A stretch of 43,793 bases of DNA, taken from assembly GCA_944321825.1 (NCBI GenBank), contig CALUMU010000016.1:1-43793 (forward strand), written 5' to 3'. The notes beneath the pieces were generated by a model. That model saw only the letters and a list, made by a program, of their open reading frames with translations, was not told where the DNA came from and made no database searches. Position 1 is the stretch's first letter; each line of letters starts with the position of its first letter. The position numbers and the translations under genes were made by a program. The stretch comes from Candidatus Amulumruptor caecigallinarius. Its GTDB lineage: Bacteria; Bacteroidota; Bacteroidia; Bacteroidales; Muribaculaceae. This document shows, piece by piece, positions 18,703 to 26,755 of this stretch.

Positions 18703-18758
18703 CGTATGTCTCCGCCGTCGGTAGTGCAGACGGCTGGTGCCATCTGGCAAGACCGCGA

Positions 18759-18766
18759 CAAATTTA
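18759..18766 (-). promoter_or_regulatory. -7 box of the lptD promoter
   Basis: TAAATTTG on the minus strand matches TAnnTTTG. The implied transcript start near 18752 leaves a leader of about 50 bases before the ATG at 18702. Confidence 0.5.
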
Positions 18767-18862
18767 CGTCAAAAATCCCATATATCCGATATTTCCGATG
18801 ATTTTAACCCGATAGTGCCATTTGATATTGTAGCTGATCATTGTAGCCGAACAGTCTATTGA

Positions 18863-18894
18863 TTTGTTTGTTTCAGTTAATGTTGTTAACTTTG
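18863..18894 (+). promoter_or_regulatory. Promoter of the ATPase gene
   Basis: TTTG (18863-18866), 20 bases, then TAACTTTG (18887-18894) fit the Bacteroidota consensus well. The transcript start near 18900 supports translation from 18939 rather than from an upstream ATG at 18864. Confidence 0.75.
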
Positions 18895-18922
18895 TTACGA
18901 TGGTAACGGTTACGACGGTAAC
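18876..18922. promoter_or_regulatory. Three dyads across the ATPase promoter, candidate operators
   Basis: GTTAATGTTGTTAAC (18876-18890) lies between the -33 and -7 boxes. GTTACGATGGTAAC (18894-18907) and GTTACGACGGTAAC (18909-18922) follow directly, one base apart. All share GTTA/TAAC arms. Their placement suggests a repressor site, possibly for autoregulation. The function is inference. Confidence 0.45.
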
Positions 18923-18938
18923 AAAATCAAGACGTGCT

Positions 18939-20270
18939 ATGAAATTTTATAATCGGACATCTGAATTAAACGAACTGCATCGCATACAGAAGCTCTCGTT
19001 TGGCAGCTATTCACGGATGACTGTCATTACCGGGCGGCGTCGGATCGGCAAGACCTCGCTTGCTGTGGAAGCCACAAGGGGGGAATGCCCTACGGTGTAT
19101 CTTTTTGTCAGCCGCAAGAATGAGGCTGCCCTTTGTGCGGAGTTTTCGCAGCTGATTATGTCAGCCCTTGATTGCTATGTCGCGCCGGAAACAAAAAGTT
19201 TCCAATCGTTGTTCCGTATGATTATGGAGCTTGCCAAGACCCGCAAGTTCAATTTGATTATCGATGAATTTCAGGAGTTTGAAAAAATCAACCCATCGGT
19301 ATTCAGTGATGTGCAGAACCTTTGGGATAGATACAGGAAAGACACTAATGTCAACCTGATTCTGATGGGTTCGGTGTTCTCAATGATGCATCGGATTTTT
19401 GAGGGTGCTAAGGAGCCTCTATTTGGCAGGGCTGACAATATCATACGTCTCAGCGGATTCGGTACAGAGACCTTAAAAGAGATAATGGCCGATTATCGTC
19501 ATGGTTATAATAATGACGAGCTGCTGGCGATGTATTCAATTACGGGAGGTGTACCGAAGTATGTTGAGCTGCTTTGCGAAAACACCGACCTGTCAATCCC
19601 TGGAATGTTGGATTATATCGTGCGGGAAAATTCGCCGTTCACAGATGAAGGCAAGAACATTCTTATTGAGGAGTTTGGCAAGGATTATGGCATCTATTTT
19701 TCGATACTTAGTTGCATAGCATCAGGCATCAACTCCCAATCGGATATTGAAGCGGCATTGGGAGGAATAAGTATAGGTGGGCAGCTTCGTCGACTGGTTG
19801 ACGATTATTCGCTGATAACACGTCTTCGCCCTATTATGTCGAAGACACGTACTCAGGCAGTCCGTTACGAAATAAACGACAATTTCTTTAAATTCTGGTT
19901 CAGATACTATGACAAGAACCAGTCCGTTGTCGAAATACGCAACTTCGTGTTGCTGCGAAAGATAATTGAAAATGACTATCGGACATTTTCAGGAATGATG
20001 CTTGAGCGTTGGTTCCGGCTGAAAATGATGGAGAGCAACCAATATTCAGCCATCGGGTCGTGGTGGGAACGGAAAAAAGGCCGCGAAGCCAACGAGATAG
20101 ACATTGTCGGCATCCTTGCCGAAGGTAGAAAAGCCATTATTGCGGAGGTGAAGCGTCAACGACGGAATTATGACCATAAGACGTTCATGGAAAAGGTCGA
20201 ACACGTAAAAGCAGCCATACTTTCCAATTATGAGATCAAGACGCAACTGCTGACGCTGGATGATATGTAA
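18939..20270 (+). CDS. Archaeal-type AAA ATPase with DUF234 nuclease-like tail
   Basis: The 443-residue protein (from ATG 18939) has a P-loop ATPase domain with Walker A GRRRIGKT (32-39) and Walker B LIIDE (106-110). A winged-helix-like middle follows. The C-terminal part carries E386-x-D388 and E403-V-K405, the spacing of a PD-(D/E)xK nuclease fold as in DUF234. The family is widespread and its role is unknown; proposals include a mobile or toxin-like function. It stands alone with its own promoter and operator-like dyads, and its codons look more AT-rich than those of the neighbouring lpx and aspS genes, hinting at acquisition. Confidence 0.85.
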   Translation: MKFYNRTSELNELHRIQKLSFGSYSRMTVITGRRRIGKTSLAVEATRGECPTVYLFVSRKNEAALCAEFSQLIMSALDCYVAPETKSFQSLFRMIMELAKTRKFNLIIDEFQEFEKINPSVFSDVQNLWDRYRKDTNVNLILMGSVFSMMHRIFEGAKEPLFGRADNIIRLSGFGTETLKEIMADYRHGYNNDELLAMYSITGGVPKYVELLCENTDLSIPGMLDYIVRENSPFTDEGKNILIEEFGKDYGIYFSILSCIASGINSQSDIEAALGGISIGGQLRRLVDDYSLITRLRPIMSKTRTQAVRYEINDNFFKFWFRYYDKNQSVVEIRNFVLLRKIIENDYRTFSGMMLERWFRLKMMESNQYSAIGSWWERKKGREANEIDIVGILAEGRKAIIAEVKRQRRNYDHKTFMEKVEHVKAAILSNYEIKTQLLTLDDM

Positions 20271-20290
20271 GAGACTCAGGAAGTGTGGAG

Positions 20291-20321
20291 TTTGGGTATA
20301 GGGATAATTTTCGTATATTTG
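20291..20321 (+). promoter_or_regulatory. Promoter of the first polysaccharide block
   Basis: TTTG (20291-20294), 19 bases, then TATATTTG (20314-20321) is a full consensus match. The leader to the flippase ATG would be about 60 bases. The sequence around the -7 box nearly repeats at 30226-30250. Confidence 0.8.
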
Positions 20322-20387
20322 CGTATTGGATAACTGATTGCTCTTAATGCCCTTGCTTACAATATGTAGAGGGAACGCATCTGACAT

Positions 20388-21947
20388 ATGGACGAACCTG
20401 TCGACGCATCTGACATCCGGGAGAATACCATAGCCTCGAAGAACAGGCGTATTGCGCGCAATACGCTGCTGCTTTATGTGCGTATGCTCTTCATCATGGG
20501 CGTGTCGCTCTACACCAGCCGCGTGGTGCTTGCAGTGCTCGGCGAGGTGGACTACGGTGTGTACAATGTGGTGGGCGGAGTGGTGGTAATGTTTACCATG
20601 ATATCGGCTCCGCTTACGGCGGCGGTCACGCGCTTCCTCAATTTCGAGCTGGGGCGGGGCCATATGTTGATGCTGCGCCGTGTCTTTTCGACAAGCGTCA
20701 ACATACAGCTTATCATATCGCTGGTGATATTTCTGCTCGCGGAGACTGTGGGGGTATGGTTCCTCAACGCCAAGATGAACATCCCCGCCGAGCGTATGTG
20801 GGCTGCCAACTGGGTGTTGCAATGCTCCATAGCCGCCTTTGTCATCAATCTGCTGAGTGTACCTTACAATGCCACTATCATAGCCCACGAGCGTATGAAC
20901 ATCTATGCGTATATAAGCATATTGGAGGTATCGCTTAAATTGCTCGTGGTCTATCTGTTGGTCATATCTCCGTGTGACAAGCTGGCGGCATATGCCGTGC
21001 TGCTGGCAGTGGTGGCGTTAGGTGTGCAGATGACATATGCCATCTATTGCCGTCGGCATTTTGCCGAATGTCGGTGGTCGCGCCATATCGACAGGCCCAT
21101 GATGAAGAAGATGCTCGGTTTTTCAGGCTGGAACTTCATAGGGGCGGCTTCCGGCATATGCCGCGACCAGGGCGTGAATATCGTACTCAATATATTCTGC
21201 GGGCCTGTGGTCAATGCCGCCCGTGGCATAGCGATGCAGGTCAACACGGCCATCAACAGCTTCGTGCAGAATTTCATGGTGGCTCTCAACCCTCAGATTA
21301 CCAAATCGTATGCCACAGGAGAGAGGGAGTACATGTTTTCTCTCCTGTTCAGGGGAGCACGGTTCTCGTTCTATCTGCTTCTGTTCTTGTCGCTGCCGGT
21401 GCTTGTAAATACCTCTTGGATACTGCATATGTGGCTTGAGGAGGTGCCCGGTTACACGGTCGTATTCGTGCAGTTAGTGCTGGCGTTTGCCATGTGCGAG
21501 TCGGTATCGACACCTCTCATCACCGCGATGCTGGCCACGGGCGATATACGCAACTACCAGCTTCTTGTCGGCGGCTTGCAGCTGCTCAATCTCCCCGGGT
21601 CATACGTGCTGCTGCGCATGGGTATGCCTCCCCAGAGCACTCTGGTGTTTGCCATCATCATGTCCGTGTCATGCCTGATAGCGCGTCTGTGGATGCTCAG
21701 GGGCATGATAGGTCTGCCGGTAAAGGCATTTTGCACGAAAGTGCTGCTCAATGTGCTCCTTGTCAGCCTGTTGTCGGGCTGTGTGCCTGTGGCATTGTCG
21801 TTGGTTATGGAGCCGTCGCTGGCTACATTCGTGGCGACATCGCTGGCAAGTGTGGCCTGTGGCTCATGGGCGATACTTTACGTAGGATGCCAGCGGTCCG
21901 AACGGGAGTTTGTTATCAACCAGATCAGAAAACGATTACACATATGA
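20388..21947 (+). CDS. Wzx-like polysaccharide flippase
   Basis: This integral membrane protein probably flips lipid-linked glycan repeat units across the inner membrane. The 519 residues hold about 12-14 hydrophobic helices in the arrangement of the MOP/MATE-like flippases. The N-terminal RNTLLLYVRMLFIMG start and the GVYNVVGGVV segment are typical of Bacteroidetes Wzx proteins. It is the first gene of the surface-polysaccharide locus, and its stop overlaps the next start (ATGA). The precise substrate cannot be read from sequence. Confidence 0.88.
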   Translation: MDEPVDASDIRENTIASKNRRIARNTLLLYVRMLFIMGVSLYTSRVVLAVLGEVDYGVYNVVGGVVVMFTMISAPLTAAVTRFLNFELGRGHMLMLRRVFSTSVNIQLIISLVIFLLAETVGVWFLNAKMNIPAERMWAANWVLQCSIAAFVINLLSVPYNATIIAHERMNIYAYISILEVSLKLLVVYLLVISPCDKLAAYAVLLAVVALGVQMTYAIYCRRHFAECRWSRHIDRPMMKKMLGFSGWNFIGAASGICRDQGVNIVLNIFCGPVVNAARGIAMQVNTAINSFVQNFMVALNPQITKSYATGEREYMFSLLFRGARFSFYLLLFLSLPVLVNTSWILHMWLEEVPGYTVVFVQLVLAFAMCESVSTPLITAMLATGDIRNYQLLVGGLQLLNLPGSYVLLRMGMPPQSTLVFAIIMSVSCLIARLWMLRGMIGLPVKAFCTKVLLNVLLVSLLSGCVPVALSLVMEPSLATFVATSLASVACGSWAILYVGCQRSEREFVINQIRKRLHI

Positions 21948-23119
21948 TTAGACTTGAGCGGGTTGAGGACTGTTGCGGATGCTCGGCATGTGCCAATGTC
22001 TGCGGCCACGGAGCCATCACGATGGTGGTGGATGCCGAGGGTTTCTCCTATCCTAAGATTGACGAATCGCTCTGCACCGATTGCGGACTCTGTGCCAGGG
22101 TCTGCCCGATTATAGCGCGTAAGTCCATGGATTTGAGCGCAAAGACCTACAAGTCCCTGTATGCCGGGCGGCTCAAAGATGAGGCGGCACTCAGGCGCAG
22201 TGCCAGCGGTGGAGCGTTCTGGGCACTGGCTAGTGCGGTGATTGCCGATGGGGGAGTGGTGTTCGGAGCTGTCTATGACGATGACATGCGTGTGGTGCAC
22301 CGCTCGGCTGATACGCTTGAGGGATGCCGTGCATTCCAGGGAAGCAAATACTCGCAGTCGGACACATACCAGGCTTACCGTGAGGCGCGTGACATGGTGC
22401 GTTCGGGTCGCAAAGTGCTGTTTACAGGCACTCCGTGCCAGATTGACGGCTTGCTCCGCTTTCTTATCAAGAAGTATGACAATCTGCTGACCATGGATGT
22501 GGTATGCCACGCAGTGCCGAGCCCGCAGATATTCAGCGACTATATATCGTTGGTCAACCGGCGGCTCAAAGGACGGCTGACCGATATCAACATGCGTGAC
22601 AAATCCACACGCGGCTGGAGCCATGCGTTCACATACCGGTATGATTTGGCCGACGGACGTTCGTTAGTGGACCAGGACAAGACGGTCGACTGGGGGCGGC
22701 TATTCTTCTCCAAACTCATAGACCGCCCATCATGCCACGAATGTAAGTACACCAACCTCAACCGTGCCTCTGACATCACTGTCGCCGACTTCTGGGACGA
22801 TGACAACATGCGCCCGGATTTGCGGTCGCCGTTAGGGACATCGCTACTGATGGCTAACACCGATGCCGGCGAGCGGATGCTTCGCGATGTGGCGGATACC
22901 ATCACCATGTCGGCTATAACCGAGCGGGAAGCCCTACAGCCGTGCCTGCAACGTCCCACGGCTGCCGACTCTCGCCGCCGACAGTTCTGGGGCGATTACC
23001 ATGCCCACGGATTCGGTTACGTCTACAGACGATACTTTGACGATACCAACTACCAGAAATTCAAAAACATGATCAAGAAAATCCTTAAAACCATCGGCGT
23101 ATGGCATCCAAAAGAATAG
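21944..23119 (+). CDS. Iron-sulfur FrhB-family protein (F420 hydrogenase beta-like)
   Basis: The 391-residue protein starts with two [4Fe-4S] ferredoxin motifs: cysteines 10, 13, 16, 20 and 44, 47, 50, 54. The N- and C-terminal domains of the coenzyme F420 hydrogenase/dehydrogenase beta family follow, with GTPCQIDGL and a later CHEC pair. In polysaccharide loci such proteins probably carry out a redox step on a sugar or its carrier, often together with pyruvyl transferases; the reaction is not established. The frame is open further upstream, but ATG 21944 gives the normal N-terminus and a 4-base overlap with the flippase gene. Its last 19 bases overlap the acyltransferase gene. Confidence 0.85.
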   Translation: MIRLERVEDCCGCSACANVCGHGAITMVVDAEGFSYPKIDESLCTDCGLCARVCPIIARKSMDLSAKTYKSLYAGRLKDEAALRRSASGGAFWALASAVIADGGVVFGAVYDDDMRVVHRSADTLEGCRAFQGSKYSQSDTYQAYREARDMVRSGRKVLFTGTPCQIDGLLRFLIKKYDNLLTMDVVCHAVPSPQIFSDYISLVNRRLKGRLTDINMRDKSTRGWSHAFTYRYDLADGRSLVDQDKTVDWGRLFFSKLIDRPSCHECKYTNLNRASDITVADFWDDDNMRPDLRSPLGTSLLMANTDAGERMLRDVADTITMSAITEREALQPCLQRPTAADSRRRQFWGDYHAHGFGYVYRRYFDDTNYQKFKNMIKKILKTIGVWHPKE

Positions 23120-24179
23120 AATATCTTGACGCAGTCAAAGGTTTCGCCATTTTCCTGATGGTGTTTGCCCATGCGATAGGCTGGAATGTCACTGATGATG
23201 CGAAAATGGTGGCAATGGATTACTCGCAGCCTATCGCATCGGCGGCAAAGGGAGTGCTGTGGCGGTTGGTGTACTCGTTCCATATGCCGCTGTTCTTCAT
23301 GGTGTCGGGCTATTTCCTCTCCATGATTGGCAGCGAACTGACCCATTCAGAGAAACGGAATAAATTATGGAAACAGCTGAAAAATAAGTCACAGCGGTTG
23401 CTGATACCGTATTTTGTCACCGGCTTCCTCATGCTTGCAGCCAAAGGGTATTATGGCTACTGGTTCCTTTTCGGCCTGTGGGAAATATCCGTTATGGCGT
23501 TGGCGGCATCCTATGTCCTGTCATACGTTAATCGTGGCAACCGTGCGTGGATTGACATTGTGGCATGGCTGTTGTTTTTCTATATTGTGAAAAATTTGCT
23601 CCCGGTACTTCCCGAAAACAATGTCGTGGAGTTTGACCGCTGTCTGTGGTGTATTCCGGCTTTTATTGTCGGGATACTGCTCCGTAAGTTTGACCTATTG
23701 CAAAATACCCCCCCTGTATGGTGCTGATAATCAGTTGCTTATATGTTATGGCATTTGGTGTTGAGTATCTGCCGTACACCCATGTCCCGGCCTTTGATAT
23801 TGTGGCCGGTATCGCCAGTACAGGCATGTGGCAATATATGGTGTCGATATTGGGATCGTTGACTGTAATAGGTCTGTTTAAGATTTTGTACGACCGAATA
23901 GACGGGCATCGTTGGCGGCATGGTTTCTGCAAGCTGTTCGAGTACCTCGGCTTGTTCAGCATGGAGATATACATCATACATATATTTTTAGTGATAAAGC
24001 TCCCTCAGGTAGGTGACTGGATTATCTCGCAGCATCCGGCTCTTACGGTGCTGCTGCAATTCGCTTACTCTTTAGCCATAACGTGTATTGCGGTTGCGGG
24101 CAGTGTGGTAATCGGCAGACTCATCCATAAGGAGAAGCATATCTCGGCTCTGCTGTTTGGCACAAAAATCAGTAAATAG
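23101..24179 (+). pseudogene. Membrane acyltransferase (acyltransferase 3 family), frameshifted at a C7 run
   Basis: These membrane enzymes O-acetylate sugars of surface glycans. The frame from 23101 opens with RIEYLDAVKGFAIFLMVFAHA, the family's first helix and catalytic His, but stops at 23727 after 208 residues. The rest (helices and the C-terminal end) continues in another frame to 24179. The break lies at seven Cs, 23708-23714. Adding one C gives N-T-P-P-C-M-V-L-I and one 359-residue protein, the usual family length. So the gene is off by one base: a phase-variable switch, a fixed mutation or an assembly error. The evidence cannot separate these. Confidence 0.85.
23708..23714. repeat. 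C7 homopolymer in the acyltransferase gene
   Basis: The run follows TA, like the two C8 runs in this locus. At length 7 the gene is out of frame; at length 8 it would be intact. Confidence 0.95.
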
Positions 24180-24314
24180 CATTAACAGGTTAATAAGACA
24201 TAATGACAGGAATACAGGTTTTGGTATTAAATGCTGTCGTGTATACGATAATCGCATTGGTATAGTAAGTTACCCGGCAGTATTCCGAACGCTTTCTGAA
24301 ACAACATACATAAT

Positions 24315-25292
24315 ATGAACCCTTCGTTGAAAAAGATTCTGGTATACCAGCGTGATATACTGAGATTCGTTGGTAAAAATATACCATACAAGCTGATACT
24401 GCGTATGCAGTGGAGTGTTATAAAGGCTATGAGATTCATCTCGTTGCCTCGAATCGAATATAGCTGCCGTGTGGGCAAACAGAGAATCCTTAATGACTAT
24501 CTGGCTGAGAGATACGGCGACATGGTGCCTCAGACGCTGTCTTTCCGCAATGTGGAGGGCTTTGAAGATACGTGTCCGATATGGGTGTTCTGGTGGCAGG
24601 GATGGGACGGTCCATTGCCCCCGGTGGTGGATATGTGCCGTAATCAGCTTAAGAAAGTGGCCGGACAACATGAAATAATATGGCTCGACAAACACAACAC
24701 GTTTGATTACGTGACTCTCCCGGCAGCTGTGCGCGAAGCTTTTGACCGGGGGGATTTCACTATCACGCATCTTAGCGACATCGTTCGCACGGCTCTGCTG
24801 GCCACCCATGGCGGTCTGTGGCTTGACTCGACCATGCTCACGCTTACCGACCCTGTCAGGGCTGTCACCAAGACGCCCATGTGGGGTACCATAAAGATAC
24901 ATCCCCTTACCGAGGGCGAGATTTCCGACTACCGTTGGGGTACATTTTGCTTGTTCTCGTATCCTGACAACAACGTCATGAAATTCTTCTATGATGCCAT
25001 GTGCCGGTACATATCCGACGGACACCGCATGTTTCTTGACTATCTGCTGATTGATTTCTTCATGGAGCTGCTCTATAGGCGCAATCAGGAGTTCCGCCAT
25101 ATTGTCGATACGCTTCCTTATTCTCACGAAAACCTACATCTACTGGAAGAATGTCTCCCGCTACCCCCCCCATATATGCCTGATTTTCAGCAAACTACGA
25201 TATTTAAACTCAACCGCCGGTTTGTCCCTGGCGCAGAAGAGACAGTGTACCATCGCTTGCTGAAGATGCTCGATGGACGACCGATGGCGTAG
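24315..25292 (+). CDS. Capsular polysaccharide-type glycosyltransferase
   Basis: The 325-residue protein resembles the Caps_synth/GT32-like family. PIWVFWWQG near residue 90 and a later DIVRTALLATHGGLWLDST segment give the expected nucleotide-sugar and metal-binding site (D-x-S/T in place of DXD). It probably adds a sugar to the lipid-linked repeat unit at the inner membrane's cytoplasmic face. An eight-C run encodes Pro284-286; a slip there would replace the last ~40 residues. A 135-base gap precedes it, with no clear promoter. Confidence 0.82.
   Translation: MNPSLKKILVYQRDILRFVGKNIPYKLILRMQWSVIKAMRFISLPRIEYSCRVGKQRILNDYLAERYGDMVPQTLSFRNVEGFEDTCPIWVFWWQGWDGPLPPVVDMCRNQLKKVAGQHEIIWLDKHNTFDYVTLPAAVREAFDRGDFTITHLSDIVRTALLATHGGLWLDSTMLTLTDPVRAVTKTPMWGTIKIHPLTEGEISDYRWGTFCLFSYPDNNVMKFFYDAMCRYISDGHRMFLDYLLIDFFMELLYRRNQEFRHIVDTLPYSHENLHLLEECLPLPPPYMPDFQQTTIFKLNRRFVPGAEETVYHRLLKMLDGRPMA
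25164..25171. repeat. C8 homopolymer in a glycosyltransferase gene
   Basis: The run lies in TA-C8-ATAT (25162-25175), the same 14 bases seen at 34831-34844 but in a different reading frame. The gene is in frame at this length. Confidence 0.95.
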
Positions 25293-25311
25293 TGCGAATA
25301 AAACAAACTTC

Positions 25312-25343
25312 TTCGTAGACAATCTTTTTATTTGTTAACTTTG
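25312..25343 (+). promoter_or_regulatory. Possible internal promoter before the polymerase gene
   Basis: TTCG (25312-25315), 20 bases, then TAACTTTG (25336-25343) fit the consensus with one -33 mismatch. It lies in the 112-base gap ahead of the Wzy-like gene. Confidence 0.5.
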
Positions 25344-25404
25344 CAAAACGCCATACGTTGGCAGTCATTTTTTAACACACTCTAAACCGTATAATTGGAA
25401 TAAC

Positions 25405-26718
25405 GTGTCTGATTCGACTCTCCTGATATTAAATGCGATAGCATACACATTGCTCCCGGCGGTACTATACCGACGCAGCCGGATGATTTCGGCAGGGATG
25501 ATTGTCTGTGCATTTTTCGCGGTTGTCGCCTGGGGAGGAGTGATGTTTCATGGACATCCTCTTTTCAGCTACATGGTAGGCACATCGGGGTACAGCGGAT
25601 ATGCTCTGGTGTACCTGTTTGTCGCATTTGCCATATTTGCCGTGCCGTTGATGACGGTAGCCAACACTGGATATGCCAAGGCGGTGTTGCCCGACGAGTC
25701 TGTTTTGGTCAAGACCATCAAAGTGGTTCTCGTCATACAGGCCATACAGTATCTCATCTACCTCCCGGCGGTGAGCAAGGCCATATTTGCCAGCAATATA
25801 GGTTATGTGCGTGATGACCAGTACGATACGGCTGAATTGGTACAATTCCAGTTCTATGCCTTTAACATCCTGAGCCGCCTGTATCTGGGTATGCGCAATG
25901 TGATGATTATAGTTGCATTCTATGCTTTGGTCTTTGAAAAGAACCACAGGGGGCTTATCAAGATATTTTTTATCTCCTCGGTAGTATTCCCGATATACTA
26001 TTTCACAGCTTATGCAAGCCGTGCGGTGATGATGCAGGAATTCTTGTTCATGGTGGTGCTTATAGCTCTGCTGGCCGGATTCATCAAAGGCAGGATGATT
26101 AAGAAATCTGCCATGTACCTCGGCATAGCAGCGGTGCCGCTCATTATTGCCTTTATAGCCATATCCAATTCGCGCTTCGGAGAGTTGGCTTCCTATATGT
26201 TCTATCGGTATCTCGGCGAGCCGATGGTGAATTATGTCGGTGAATTGTGGCCGAATCTTACGAGACATACCGAGGGTACTGCATACTTCACGCTGTTTTC
26301 GAAGTTGATGGGACAAAAGGTCGAATTTGCCACAACGGTGGAGAAATGGGACTACATGCGTGAAATAACAGGTGTGGAACCATCGATATTTTACTCGTTT
26401 GTGGGAGGGTTGAATATCGAATTCGGATATGTATGGACATTGATAATCGGTGTCGTGACCACTTTTATAGTGATGAGGGCCGTGCGTCCGTACAATGTGA
26501 TGACGCTTCCTAAATGCATCATCATAGGTATGCTGGCATATATGTGTATCAATGGCGCTTTCTTTTTCGTACTTCAGGGTGACGGAGGCAACCTGGAGAT
26601 ACTTTTCACGATATTTTTTGCATATTATTTCCATCGGTTCTCGTCGGGCAGATATGTCCTGCGGCCTAAAGACCGCAACTTTGACACGTTGGTTATCCAA
26701 CATGAATCTGTCAAGTAG
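25405..26718 (+). CDS. Wzy-like oligosaccharide repeat-unit polymerase
   Basis: The 437-residue protein has about 10-12 hydrophobic helices and a large loop near 270-350, the layout of O-antigen/capsule polymerases that join repeat units in the periplasm. Sequence conservation in this family is low, so the call rests on topology and on its place beside a flippase and glycosyltransferases. It appears to start at a GTG (25405); no ATG nearby keeps the first helix. A possible promoter lies about 60 bases upstream. Confidence 0.75.
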   Translation: MSDSTLLILNAIAYTLLPAVLYRRSRMISAGMIVCAFFAVVAWGGVMFHGHPLFSYMVGTSGYSGYALVYLFVAFAIFAVPLMTVANTGYAKAVLPDESVLVKTIKVVLVIQAIQYLIYLPAVSKAIFASNIGYVRDDQYDTAELVQFQFYAFNILSRLYLGMRNVMIIVAFYALVFEKNHRGLIKIFFISSVVFPIYYFTAYASRAVMMQEFLFMVVLIALLAGFIKGRMIKKSAMYLGIAAVPLIIAFIAISNSRFGELASYMFYRYLGEPMVNYVGELWPNLTRHTEGTAYFTLFSKLMGQKVEFATTVEKWDYMREITGVEPSIFYSFVGGLNIEFGYVWTLIIGVVTTFIVMRAVRPYNVMTLPKCIIIGMLAYMCINGAFFFVLQGDGGNLEILFTIFFAYYFHRFSSGRYVLRPKDRNFDTLVIQHESVK

Positions 26719-26755
26719 CAGGTACACCTGACAATCGTTTTTCCAATTTGACACA

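Noticed and set aside
18703-18750. Upstream start for lptD
   Set aside because: The extra 16 codons overlap the likely transcript start; 18702 precedes the export signal.
20271-20387. Invertible promoter ahead of the glycan locus
   Set aside because: No inverted repeats flank the promoter at 20291-20321 and no recombinase gene is nearby.
21494-21943. Upstream extension of the FrhB-family gene
   Set aside because: It runs inside the flippase gene in another frame; ATG 21944 gives the normal ferredoxin-like N-terminus.
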